64,000 bases of DNA from Mycetocola saprophilus. Lineage in GTDB: Bacteria; Actinomycetota; Actinomycetes; Actinomycetales; Microbacteriaceae. Made by a program: the position numbers and the translations under genes. The notes beneath the pieces were generated by a model. That model was not told the DNA's origin. It ran no database searches and saw nothing but the letters and a program-made list of their open reading frames with translations. The DNA is taken from the NCBI RefSeq assembly GCF_000718085.1, contig NZ_JOEC01000002.1, forward strand, positions 248,001 through 312,000, written 5' to 3'. Shown here piece by piece: positions 51,845 through 59,591 of the stretch (positions are counted from its first letter, which is position 1; every line of letters begins with the position of its first letter).

Positions 51845-52758
51845 AGTTTCGTCCCCGTCTGATCGCCCTCGGCGTGGGCCTCGCCCTCGCCGCGGTGGGC
51901 ATCCCCACCGCCGTGACCGGTGCCTACCTGACCACCACCGCGAGCGCGAGCGCCGATACCGCGCTGGGTAACTGGTGCTCGGTTCCGGACCCGGCCAAGA
52001 AGGCCAACGTCTACGCCCTCTCCGACTTCCAGAGTGTGGGATCCTCGCGGGTGCTGATCGTCCCCGTGGTGCGCAGCGCGCAGTTTGCCTCCACCGAGGG
52101 GATCGCCAACACCACCGATGGCCTCGGCGTTCGCCTCTGGGGCTGCGCCGACAAGATCCCCGCGGGTTCGGTCCGGGTCAGCGCCTGGCGTGGAACCGGT
52201 GCGCCGACCGCCGGTGACTGGAGCGTGGCCCCCGCCGCCGGAAACCTGGCGGCCGCCAGACTCAACCCCGCCGGTGCTCTCGGTTCCTCGCTGCGTGCCC
52301 TCGCGGACGGGACCGGTGGCCAGGCCATCGATCCGGCAACCGGTGTCGCCGCCTCGACCTCGCGCTACTCCTGGCTCGTGGATGCCAACCGCAACCGGTC
52401 GGATCGGGTCGGCGCGGTGCCCGCCTGTGGCGGAAAGGACTGCGTGGTCGCCCCGACCGGTGCCGCCGCGCTCGACTCGGTCTTCTCGGGCAATGCCGCG
52501 GCGACTCCGTCCGGTGCCGTTCACGGGAACTCGGCCGTTTATCTCGCCGCCAACTACTATGCGCCCGGCGGAACCTGGCCCAAAACCCCCGCCGGTACCG
52601 CCGCTCCCGCATCCGCACACCCCACCGTGCTGACCCCGCCCGCCGCGGGCACCAACCCGCTCGAGGACACCACCGGCAGCGTGCTGCAGTGGGTGGTGCT
52701 GGAGTGGACCGGTGCCCAGGTTCCGCCGAGCTTTGAGATTGAGGTGTTCGCCGGATGA
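51841..52758 (+). CDS. Alternate-type signal peptide protein 4 (large exported protein)
   Basis: 305 residues. Signal segment MKFRPRLIALGVGLALAAV, then TAVTGAYLTTTASASADT, a variant of the SipW site (GAYLT in place of GTLAYW). The mature region has four cysteines (NWCSVPD, LWGCAD, PACGGKDC) and ends with QVPPSFEIEVFAG. No recognised family. Coupled (ATGA) to the anchored protein gene. Possibly a minor fibre component or adhesin tip. Confidence 0.8.
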   Translation: MKFRPRLIALGVGLALAAVGIPTAVTGAYLTTTASASADTALGNWCSVPDPAKKANVYALSDFQSVGSSRVLIVPVVRSAQFASTEGIANTTDGLGVRLWGCADKIPAGSVRVSAWRGTGAPTAGDWSVAPAAGNLAAARLNPAGALGSSLRALADGTGGQAIDPATGVAASTSRYSWLVDANRNRSDRVGAVPACGGKDCVVAPTGAAALDSVFSGNAAATPSGAVHGNSAVYLAANYYAPGGTWPKTPAGTAAPASAHPTVLTPPAAGTNPLEDTTGSVLQWVVLEWTGAQVPPSFEIEVFAG

Positions 52759-53408
52759 GCCTGCGCAGCGTACTCACCGGGGGCGTGCTGGCCGCGGCGC
52801 TGATCGTTGCCCTCCCCGGCGCAGCCTTCGCCACCCCCGAGGACCGATCGATCGAGCTGACCGGCAGCGGCCAGGGCGAGCTCGGCGACATGTTCGGCTC
52901 ACAGATCCTGATCCCCGGCAGCAAAATCTCGGCCGACTTTAACGTGGTGCGCCGCGGCGGGGGCGTCTCCACGCTCTCGCTGGCGCTGTTCGCCGACATG
53001 GATCCGCGCGGTCCGCTGGGCCTCTCGGCTCGGGTCAGCGTGCGCACCCCCACCGCGCAGGAAAACGCGGTCCTCGGGGATCTGCTCCAGGAGGGCAGCG
53101 TGATGGATCTGGGGACCGGCGCCGACCAGGTCACCCCCGTGCACCTGGAAATCGCCCTGCCCGGCGAATCCGGCAACGGGACCATGGATCGCACCGTGCC
53201 CTTCAAGATCCGGGTCACCGCGCAGGATCGAACCGCCCTACCCGATGCCAACGCCAACGGCGCGCGTCCGGCATCCGCCGGGCACGGCGGCTGGCTCTCG
53301 GAAACCGGGGCATCCCCGGCCCCCTGGTTGTGGGCGGCCGGCGGGGTGATCGTGGCCGGTGTACTGGCCCTCATCGGGCGTCGACGTCGCGAGACCTCCT
53401 CAAAGTAG
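52755..53408 (+). CDS. Sortase-type anchored protein of the fibre operon
   Basis: 217 residues: conventional Sec signal peptide (MSLRSVLTGGVLAAALIV...AFA), beta-rich domain about 30-165, then LSETG at 181-185, hydrophobic helix about 191-207 and RRRRE tail, the layout of a sortase substrate (LPxTG variant) or membrane tether. It has no alternate-type signal, so it differs from the four preceding genes and is a good candidate for the wall anchor at the fibre base. Last gene of the operon. No sortase gene is in the window. Confidence 0.85.
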   Translation: MSLRSVLTGGVLAAALIVALPGAAFATPEDRSIELTGSGQGELGDMFGSQILIPGSKISADFNVVRRGGGVSTLSLALFADMDPRGPLGLSARVSVRTPTAQENAVLGDLLQEGSVMDLGTGADQVTPVHLEIALPGESGNGTMDRTVPFKIRVTAQDRTALPDANANGARPASAGHGGWLSETGASPAPWLWAAGGVIVAGVLALIGRRRRETSSK

Positions 53409-53515
53409 CCCCCCATTCGGGGTACACGACTGGGTGCCTGGTGCGCTTCTCCCGCGCGAGAGGTAGGCTGAAAGAACGGCGTTTTTCCCCGCCGTAGCCA
53501 GGGAGTACCAGCAGG

Positions 53516-54334
53516 ATGACCACCGAGCCGATCCGCACCGCGGTCGTGATCGAAGATGACCCCGATATTCGCGGTCTGATCACCACGATTTTGACGCAGG
53601 CGGGATTCGCCGTAGCCAGTTCCCCCAGCGGTATCGAGGGCGTGGAACTGGTACGTGCCGAACAGCCCAGCATCGTGACCCTGGATATCGGGCTGCTGGA
53701 CATCGATGGCCTGGAAGTGGCTCGCCGCATCCGTCTCTTCAGCGACTGCTATATCGTGATGCTTACCGCGCAGGCCGATGAGGTCGATGTGCTGTTCGGG
53801 CTGGAGTCCGGCGCCGATGACTATCTGGCCAAACCCTTCCGTCCGCGTGAGCTGCGGGCCCGGATCGAGGCAATGCTGCGCCGTCCTCGCGGCGGTGCCC
53901 CTGCCGCGGTTCCGGCCGAGGCCGTGGCCCCCGTTTCACCGGCCGCGCCCGTGGAGCCGGCCGCACCCCTCGTGGCCGAGGCGCCGGTATCGGATCGGGT
54001 GTTCAGCCACAACGGGCTGATCCTGGATCGCGACACACGCACCGTCGAGTGCCGGGGTCTCACCATCGCGCTCACCCGGACCGAGTTCGATCTGCTGGCC
54101 TCGCTGCTGGCTTCGGGCCGTCGAGTGCGCTCGAAGGCGGACCTTGTGCGCGAGCTGCGCGCCGGCGAGTACATGGTCAGCGACTACGTGAGCGAGTCCG
54201 AGGAGCGCTCGATCGAGGTGCACTTCGGAAACCTGCGGCGCAAGCTCGGCGACGATGTGCGTCAGCCCGAATGGGTGGAGACCGTGCGCGGCGTGGGGTA
54301 CCGGATGGCACCCGCTCGGGTCGACGCGGTCTAG
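53516..54334 (+). CDS. Orphan OmpR-family response regulator next to the fibre operon
   Basis: 272 residues: receiver about 8-125 with acidic pair IEDDPD, phosphoacceptor Asp in SIVTLDIGLLDIDG, Thr in MLTAQAD and Lys in AKPF; Ala/Pro linker about 128-160; winged helix about 165-265 (TRTEFDLLASLL, RSIEVHFGNLRRKLGD, RGVGYRM). No histidine kinase is nearby; an HPt-like protein without the phospho-histidine is convergent. CTTGAG direct repeats upstream of the fibre genes and upstream of the HPt-like gene are plausible targets. ATG 53516 follows AGGGAG at 16 bases and GCAGG nearer. Confidence 0.93.
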   Translation: MTTEPIRTAVVIEDDPDIRGLITTILTQAGFAVASSPSGIEGVELVRAEQPSIVTLDIGLLDIDGLEVARRIRLFSDCYIVMLTAQADEVDVLFGLESGADDYLAKPFRPRELRARIEAMLRRPRGGAPAAVPAEAVAPVSPAAPVEPAAPLVAEAPVSDRVFSHNGLILDRDTRTVECRGLTIALTRTEFDLLASLLASGRRVRSKADLVRELRAGEYMVSDYVSESEERSIEVHFGNLRRKLGDDVRQPEWVETVRGVGYRMAPARVDAV

Positions 54335-54436
54335 GGACGCACCCGGCGGTCCTGCGTTGGGCGGCGGCGGTCGCTCGCGTTGGGCGGAACCGTGGTCGCC
54401 GAGACCGGCTACTCGCGCTCGGCGCGGTTGCGCCGA

Positions 54437-54817
54437 TTAGGCGGGCGACTGCTCGCTGAGATAGGTGCGCAGGGCTTCGATGGTTTCGATTCCGCTCACC
54501 CGCAGCGCGCGGAGGTTTTCCTCGACCCGGTCGGGGTGCCCTTCGCTCAGCGTGCACTCAATCCCGGCGGCGATTACGGTGAGCCGCTTGGCACCGACCA
54601 TCGCGCTCGAGGTGCGAATGCTCAGCACGCTGTCGCGGGCATGCAGCACATCCGAGTGCAGAATGCTCTGCTCGAGAGCGGCGATTCGCTCGGGCCAGCG
54701 CTCACAAAACGAGTGCAGGAAGGCGCGGGTCGCGGCGAGGTCGCCGTTTAGTGCGGCGCTCAGCCGCTCGATCTCCGCGTGTTCGAGGAGCGGATGGTCT
54801 GTGGGGTCAACGCACAT
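54437..54817 (-). CDS. HPt-like domain protein lacking the phospho-acceptor histidine
   Basis: 126 residues from ATG 54817 (AGGAG six bases upstream). Helical HPt-like pattern: MTHPLLEHAEIERLSAAL-type N-terminus, AATRAFLHSFCERWPERIAALEQSI, then SVLSIRTSSAMVGAKRL where classical HPt domains read AHxLKGSSxxxGAxxL. The expected His is Leu, while the downstream Ser-Ser and Gly-Ala are kept. It therefore cannot relay phosphate in the usual way and may bind the neighbouring response regulator instead. Convergent with that gene across 102 bp. Confidence 0.75.
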   Translation of the reverse strand: MCVDPTDHPLLEHAEIERLSAALNGDLAATRAFLHSFCERWPERIAALEQSILHSDVLHARDSVLSIRTSSAMVGAKRLTVIAAGIECTLSEGHPDRVEENLRALRVSGIETIEALRTYLSEQSPA

Positions 54818-54888
54818 GACGCTCCTTCTTGTGATACGCCCCCGGAACTGGGGGTCTTTCCTACTCTTCCCCATAATTACGGGTCCGA

Positions 54889-54917
54889 CTCAAGATTGAG
54901 CGCTCACGAACCTCAAG
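54889..54917 (-). promoter_or_regulatory. CTTGAG repeats upstream of the HPt-like gene
   Basis: On the minus strand TCTTGAG occurs at 54917-54911 and 54895-54889, 22 bp (two turns) apart, the first within TCTTGAGGTT, which is identical to ten bases at 49300-49309 before the fibre operon. Suggests a shared OmpR-family regulator. Confidence 0.45.
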
Positions 54918-54971
54918 ACTGCCGCAGGTTCTGGAAAAATGGATGACATCCGCGTCCGGTAGCATGTGGAC

Positions 54972-55022
54972 ATGGAACAGCGAGAGTTCACGATTCTGAC
55001 GTCCGCGCGGGTAGCACGATGA
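54972..55022 (+). CDS. Possible 16-codon leader ORF coupled to the lactonase
   Basis: ATG 54972 to TGA 55022, product MEQREFTILTSARVAR, overlapping the lactonase start (ATGA). A -10-like TAGCAT at 54959-54964 would put transcription start at its ATG. This gives the lactonase, which has no ribosome-binding site, a route to translation by coupling. May be chance. Confidence 0.3.
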   Translation: MEQREFTILTSARVAR

Positions 55023-56134
55023 GCGGCGCACGCCTCTGGTCGGGCTCCTATACTCGGGACTCAAATGCACCCGGCGCGGGGATTACCGCGCTGGGATCCC
55101 GTGCCGATGGATCGCTGATCCCCGGGGCCGAAACCGCCGCCGATTCCCCCTCGTTCCTTGCGGCCCACCCCACCCTGCCGGTGTTCTACGCGGCCCTGGA
55201 ATTCTCCGGTCGGGTGCAGGCGTACCACGCCGGTGAGCGGGCCGTGCGCTTCGGCCCGGCCCGCGCCTCGGCCGACTCGGTATGCCACCTCACCGTCACG
55301 AACGACGGCGCGCTGCTGATCGCCAGCGGTTACGGGGACGGCCGGGTACTGGCCTATCCGCTGGGTGCCGACGGCGCGATCCTCGCCGATGCCGCCGACC
55401 CGGTGGCCTCCATCGATCCGCACCGCAACCCGTTTACCGACGGCGAGCTGACCGGTGGACCCGGCCCCAGCTCCTTCACCGACCTGACCCTCGCCTCCCA
55501 CGTGGCCGAGGCCGCGCCGGCCCGCCCCTCACACGCCCACGCGAGCGTCGAGCTGGCCGACGGACGCATTCTCTCCACCGATCTGGGGCATGACGCGCTG
55601 CGCTTCTGGAAGCGCACCGGCACCGGGCTCGCGCTGGATCGCACGCTGGCCCTGCCCCTCGGGGTGGGACCGCGGCACCTGATCGCCCACCCCAGCGGGC
55701 ACGTGCACGTGGTGACCGAGCGCAGCATCGAGATCTTCACCATCGCCCCGGCCGACGCCGGGAACTGGCGCGTGGTGGCCGCGGTGTCGGCCACCGCCGA
55801 CGGTGCCGAGGATCAGGACGCCGCGGCCGAGCTCTCGCAGAACGCCGCGGGGGACCGCCTCTATGCGGGCATCCGCGGAAGCGATCGGATCTCGACCCTC
55901 GAGGTGTCCGGCAACGGCCAGACCGTGCGTGCGATTGCCGATACCGAGAGCGGGGGACGCTGGCCGAGGCACCACCTGCTCGCCGGTGACCTGCTGCACG
56001 TGGCCCATGAGCACTCGCATCAGATCACCACGCTGCGCCTGGATGCGCGCGGGGTTCCGGGACGCCCGGTCGGGCATGCGGATGTGGGGGCACCCACGTG
56101 TGTGTTGGCCGACCCCGCGGCGGTATCCGCGTAA
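55019..56134 (+). CDS. Lactonase-family seven-bladed beta-propeller (6-phosphogluconolactonase-like)
   Basis: 371 residues of the YbhE/Pgl-type lactonase family. Repeated blade motifs include FLAAHPTLPVFYAAL, CHLTVTNDGALLIASGYGDGRVLAYPL, GPRHLIAHPSGHVHVVTE (the conserved GPRH) and the late HHLLAGDLLHVAHEHS. Members hydrolyse 6-phosphogluconolactone or other lactones; which is the case here is unknown, as no pentose phosphate genes are adjacent. ATG 55019 lacks a Shine-Dalgarno but overlaps a possible leader ORF. Confidence 0.88.
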   Translation: MSGARLWSGSYTRDSNAPGAGITALGSRADGSLIPGAETAADSPSFLAAHPTLPVFYAALEFSGRVQAYHAGERAVRFGPARASADSVCHLTVTNDGALLIASGYGDGRVLAYPLGADGAILADAADPVASIDPHRNPFTDGELTGGPGPSSFTDLTLASHVAEAAPARPSHAHASVELADGRILSTDLGHDALRFWKRTGTGLALDRTLALPLGVGPRHLIAHPSGHVHVVTERSIEIFTIAPADAGNWRVVAAVSATADGAEDQDAAAELSQNAAGDRLYAGIRGSDRISTLEVSGNGQTVRAIADTESGGRWPRHHLLAGDLLHVAHEHSHQITTLRLDARGVPGRPVGHADVGAPTCVLADPAAVSA

Positions 56135-56169
56135 ATCCGGTCGGGATAGATAAACGAAGCGTAAACGAT

Positions 56170-56209
56170 GCCGACACAGTGTCGGCGCGGGGCCATTGTG
56201 TCCTAGAAT
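56170..56209 (+). promoter_or_regulatory. Operator-like palindrome and -10 of the acetyltransferase gene
   Basis: GCCGACAC-A-GTGTCGGC (56170-56186) lies where a -35 would be; TAGAAT (56204-56209) is the -10, 6 bp before ATG 56216. Implies a leaderless, repressor-controlled transcript. Confidence 0.55.
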
Positions 56210-56215
56210 CGTGGA

Positions 56216-56851
56216 ATGACAGCACGGATTCCCGCACCCGAACCGCTCATCGGCCGTTTCATCCGCCTCGACGTGATGACCGACGAGGACCTGCCGGATC
56301 TGTGGAAGGCCATCGGCCGGCCCCAGGTGTTTGCCGACGGTTACGGTGGCGGGCTGGCGGCGCTGCCCAAGGACCTCGCCGGATTCAAGAAGTTCGCCTC
56401 GCGCTACTACAGCCGCACCCGCAAGAATGTGTACACCGTGCGCCTGGTCGGTGGCGACGCCGACGGCACCGTGGTGGGCACCACCACCCTGGGCGACTTC
56501 GACCTGCCCCGGGAGGCCGCCCACATCGGCTGGACCGCGTATGACCCGGCGGTCTGGGGTACCGCGGTCAACGCCGAGGCCAAGCTCCTGCTGCTGAACC
56601 TGGCGTTTTCCAGTGGGTTTGGCCGGGTCCGCATCCAGGCCGATGCGCTCAACGATCACTCGCGGGCGGCGATTCTCAAGCTCGGTGCCAAGTTCGAGGG
56701 CCTGCTGCGCCGCGACCAGCGTCGGGCCGATGGAACCTGGCGGACCACGGCGATCTACTCGGTGATCGTGGACGAGTGGCCCGATGTGCGGCACGGCCTG
56801 GAGACCCGGCTGGCACGCTGGACCCGTCCGGTAGACCTGCGCGCCGCCTAG
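56216..56851 (+). CDS. GNAT-family N-acetyltransferase (RimJ/RimL-like)
   Basis: 211 residues. GNAT fold of the Acetyltransf_3 (RimJ/RimL) type: opening LIGRFIRLDVMTDEDLPDLW, central VGTTTLGDFDLPREAAHIGWTAYDPAVWGTAVN, and the acetyl-CoA region VRIQADALNDHSRAAILKLGAKFEGLLRRDQRRADGTWRTTAIYSV (described in parts). Acetylates an amine on protein or small molecule; substrate unknown. Starts at a predicted leaderless ATG. A 17-bp copy of its last codons and stop recurs 51 bp downstream. Confidence 0.9.
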   Translation: MTARIPAPEPLIGRFIRLDVMTDEDLPDLWKAIGRPQVFADGYGGGLAALPKDLAGFKKFASRYYSRTRKNVYTVRLVGGDADGTVVGTTTLGDFDLPREAAHIGWTAYDPAVWGTAVNAEAKLLLLNLAFSSGFGRVRIQADALNDHSRAAILKLGAKFEGLLRRDQRRADGTWRTTAIYSVIVDEWPDVRHGLETRLARWTRPVDLRAA

Positions 56852-57005
56852 GACCTCCTGACTGGCACGGTCAGATCGGGCAATGGATCTGCGCGCCGCC
56901 TAGACCGGCACCATCCGCAAGCATCGGGGTGGATACCTCTGCCGGATGACGGGGTTCCCTCGCCCGGTCGATGCCACCCCTCGGTGATGCGCGGAGGATG
57001 GAATC

Positions 57006-57800
57006 ATGAACAATTTCCCCTCCGTGCCCACGCACACAGTGCTCAGCGCCGCAAACCTGGTTAAGGTATACGGCGGGAAAACCCGCGCCCTCGCCGGCGT
57101 TGACCTCGCGCTTTCGGCCGGAGAGTCCGTCGCGATTATGGGGGCATCCGGCTCGGGAAAAACCACCCTGCTGCACACCCTCGCCGGGATCATCGTGCCC
57201 GATGGCGGGCGGGTCACCTTCAACGGCCCGGTCGGCCCGGTCGAGGTCAGCGCCCTCAACGATCGCGACCGCTCCAAGCTGCGCCGGGAATCGTTTGGCT
57301 TCGTCTTTCAGCAGGGACTGCTGGTTCCCGAACTCACCGCGACCGAAAACGTCGCGCTCCCGATGATGCTCGCGGGCTACCCTCGGGCCGAGAGCGAAAC
57401 CCACGCCCGGCGCTGGCTGGACGCGCTGGGTCTGCCCGGGCTCGGGGACCGCCGCATCGGCGAACTCTCCGGCGGTCAGGCTCAGCGCGTCGCGATCGCC
57501 CGCGCCCAGGTCACCGGAGCATCGATCATCTTCGCCGACGAGCCCACCGGTGCCCTGGACTCGCAGACCTCCGCCGACGTGATGGACGCGCTCCTGCACT
57601 CCACCGTCGGCCAGGGCCACACCCTGGTGGTGGTGACCCACGACCGCGAGGTGGCCGCGCGCTGCGACCGCATCATCCACATCCGCGACGGCCGCGTGCA
57701 CACCGACCCGGGCCACCCGGGGGAGCCCGCGGTTCCGGCCACCCCCGCCCCGTCCTTTGTCGGCGAGGGCTGGGATCGCCCGGCGGGAGAAACCCGATGA
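57006..57800 (+). CDS. ABC transporter ATP-binding protein (FtsX partner)
   Basis: 264 residues. Walker A GASGSGKT, Q-loop VFQQGLLVPE, signature LSGGQAQR, Walker B IIFADEPTGALD, H-loop THD. C-terminal extension of about 30 residues rich in Pro/Ala after the ATPase core. Its stop overlaps the start of the permease gene (ATGA). MacB/LolD-class; similar pairs in actinobacteria follow antibiotic-sensing systems, but no regulator is adjacent. ATG 57006 after GGAGGATGGAATC. Confidence 0.92.
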   Translation: MNNFPSVPTHTVLSAANLVKVYGGKTRALAGVDLALSAGESVAIMGASGSGKTTLLHTLAGIIVPDGGRVTFNGPVGPVEVSALNDRDRSKLRRESFGFVFQQGLLVPELTATENVALPMMLAGYPRAESETHARRWLDALGLPGLGDRRIGELSGGQAQRVAIARAQVTGASIIFADEPTGALDSQTSADVMDALLHSTVGQGHTLVVVTHDREVAARCDRIIHIRDGRVHTDPGHPGEPAVPATPAPSFVGEGWDRPAGETR

Positions 57801-59191
57801 CCACGACCCAGACCACCATTCCGGCACCGCTGCCCGTTCGGGCTCGCCGCCGGGTACCGATCCTGCGCCTCACCTGGATGCTCGCGCGCCCCGGAACCCA
57901 GAGTCCCGCGGCCCTGATCCTGCCCGCCGTGGCCTTCGGCGTGACCAGCGCGCTGCTGGTCATCGTTGCCGGCGGGACCGCGATGTTCTGGCGGATCACC
58001 GGGGACGAGGCGATCATGTACCGCATCCTCAGCGCCCTCGCGCTGTCCCTGCTGATCGTTCCGCTGCTGGGACTGGGCGCCGCGGCGGCCCGCCTCTCGG
58101 CCCGCCGCCGCGACGACCGGCTGGCCTCGCTGCGGCTGATCGGCGCAACCGGCGCCGATGTGACCCGGGTCACCGTGCTGGAATCCACGGTCATCGCCCT
58201 GCTCGGCGCGCTCGGCGGGGTACTGCTCGCACTCGCCACTAGCCCGCTGGTGGGACTGATCTCCTTCCGCGGGCACCCCATCGGTGCCGAGGAGCTGTGG
58301 ATCGGCCCCGGACCGATGGCGCTGATCATCGCCGGGGTAACCCTGTTGGCCGCGATCAGCTCGGTGGTTGGTCTGCGCCGCGTGGTCATCTCGCCGCTGG
58401 GGGTGCGCACCCGGCAGCGCAAGCCGCAGCCGCACTGGGTACGCCCGCTGATCGCGCTGGCGGCCCTGATCGCCATCTCGATGGTGCTGCAGAGCCTGGG
58501 AGCGTTGAACGTCGAGGTGGGGATCGCCCTGGCCATCGGTGGGGCCGTCGCGGTGGGCCTGGCGCTGCTCGGCCTGGTGGGGCCGTGGCTGCTCTCGGTG
58601 TGGGCAAAACTACAGCTGCGCCGGGCCAAGACGGTCCCGCAGCTGATCGCCGCCCGCGCGATCCTCGACAACCCCGGTGCCATCTGGCGTCAGGTCGGGG
58701 GCGTGGCGATGACCTCGTTTGTGGCCGTGGTGGCCGGAAGTGGGATCGGCCTGGTGCTGGCAATTGACGACGGCAGCACCGGATCCGACGGCTTCGAAAC
58801 CCTGCCGATGGATATCTTCACCGGGATCGTGGTGGTGCTGATCGGGTCGTTCCTGATGGTCGCCGTCTCGGTGGGGATCAATCAGGCGGCGCTGGTCATG
58901 GACCGACGCGACATTACCGTGAGCCTGGACCGCCTGGGGATGCCCCGCGAGATGATCGAGGCGGCGCGCTCCCGGCAGGCGATTGCCCCGGTGCTGGTGG
59001 TCTCGATCACCGCGGCGATCATCGGCGGTGCGGTGGTCTTCCCCCTGACCGGCATGGCGCTGCTGCTCAGCCCCAGCACGATCGGCGTGGTCTTGGCCAG
59101 CATCCTGATCGGGCTCACCCTGGTGTGGTTGGCCGTGCGAGCCACCCGGCCGATCCAGCGGGTTGTGCTGGCGCAACCCGAGCGCGCCTAG
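57797..59191 (+). CDS. FtsX-family ABC permease
   Basis: 464 residues with about eight hydrophobic segments arranged as two FtsX modules (helices near 40-60, 75-100, 130-155, 175-195, then about 215-262, 295-320, 345-370, 400-450). LASLRLIGATGADVTRVTVLESTVIALLGALGG and ITVSLDRLGMPREMIEAARSRQAI (each described in part) are the two FtsX coupling loops. No large ectodomain, so a different subclass from the permease at 2199-3674. Works with the ATPase immediately upstream; substrate unknown. Followed by a terminator. Confidence 0.9.
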   Translation: MTTTQTTIPAPLPVRARRRVPILRLTWMLARPGTQSPAALILPAVAFGVTSALLVIVAGGTAMFWRITGDEAIMYRILSALALSLLIVPLLGLGAAAARLSARRRDDRLASLRLIGATGADVTRVTVLESTVIALLGALGGVLLALATSPLVGLISFRGHPIGAEELWIGPGPMALIIAGVTLLAAISSVVGLRRVVISPLGVRTRQRKPQPHWVRPLIALAALIAISMVLQSLGALNVEVGIALAIGGAVAVGLALLGLVGPWLLSVWAKLQLRRAKTVPQLIAARAILDNPGAIWRQVGGVAMTSFVAVVAGSGIGLVLAIDDGSTGSDGFETLPMDIFTGIVVVLIGSFLMVAVSVGINQAALVMDRRDITVSLDRLGMPREMIEAARSRQAIAPVLVVSITAAIIGGAVVFPLTGMALLLSPSTIGVVLASILIGLTLVWLAVRATRPIQRVVLAQPERA

Positions 59192-59235
59192 CCGGCGCGT
59201 GGGCCGGGGTCACCGACCCCGCTCTCGGCAAACTC

Positions 59236-59271
59236 ATACCCCGGGCGGACGCGATTGTCTGCCCGGGGTAT
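59236..59271 (+). terminator. Terminator after FtsX permease
   Basis: 15-bp stem ATACCCCGGGCGGAC / GTCTGCCCGGGGTAT with one G-T wobble and a 6-base loop. The following TTAGATTATATTC also looks like the -10 region of the chorismate mutase gene, 7 bp from its ATG. Confidence 0.75.
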
Positions 59272-59283
59272 TAGATTATATTC

Positions 59284-59586
59284 ATGGCCGAATTGACCCC
59301 TCAGGAACAGCTGAACCGCCTGCGTAGCAGCATCGACAACATCGACTCCGCGTTGATTCACATGCTCGCCGAACGCTTCCGATGCACCCAGGCGGTGGGA
59401 GAACTCAAGGCCGAACACCAGATGCCCGCCTCCGACCCCGGCCGCGAAAAGCGTCAGGTTGCTCGGCTGCGGGCGCTCGCCGAGGACGCCCAGCTGGACC
59501 CGGCCTTCGCCGAGAAGTGGTTCAACTTTGTTGTGGCCGAGGTGATTCAGCACCATGTGACCCTCGCCGAAGCACGCGAGGCCTAG
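59284..59586 (+). CDS. Chorismate mutase, AroQ type
   Basis: 100-residue all-helical AroQ chorismate mutase, converting chorismate to prephenate for Phe/Tyr synthesis. Family pattern: LNRLRSSIDNIDSALIHMLAERFRCTQAVGELKAEH with the active-site Arg, Lys and later DPGREKRQVARLRALAED, and the final helix NFVVAEVIQHH. Start ATG 59284 lies about 7 bp after a -10-like TAGATT, so a leaderless start is likely. Followed 5 bp later by the pentapeptide-type gene. Actinobacterial mutases often need DAHP synthase as partner. Confidence 0.93.
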   Translation: MAELTPQEQLNRLRSSIDNIDSALIHMLAERFRCTQAVGELKAEHQMPASDPGREKRQVARLRALAEDAQLDPAFAEKWFNFVVAEVIQHHVTLAEAREA

Positions 59587-59591
59587 GCTCC

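Noticed and set aside
54437..54817. Functional phosphotransfer (HPt) protein
   Set aside because: The position that should hold the phosphorylated His is Leu; another His seven residues earlier is out of register with the helix.
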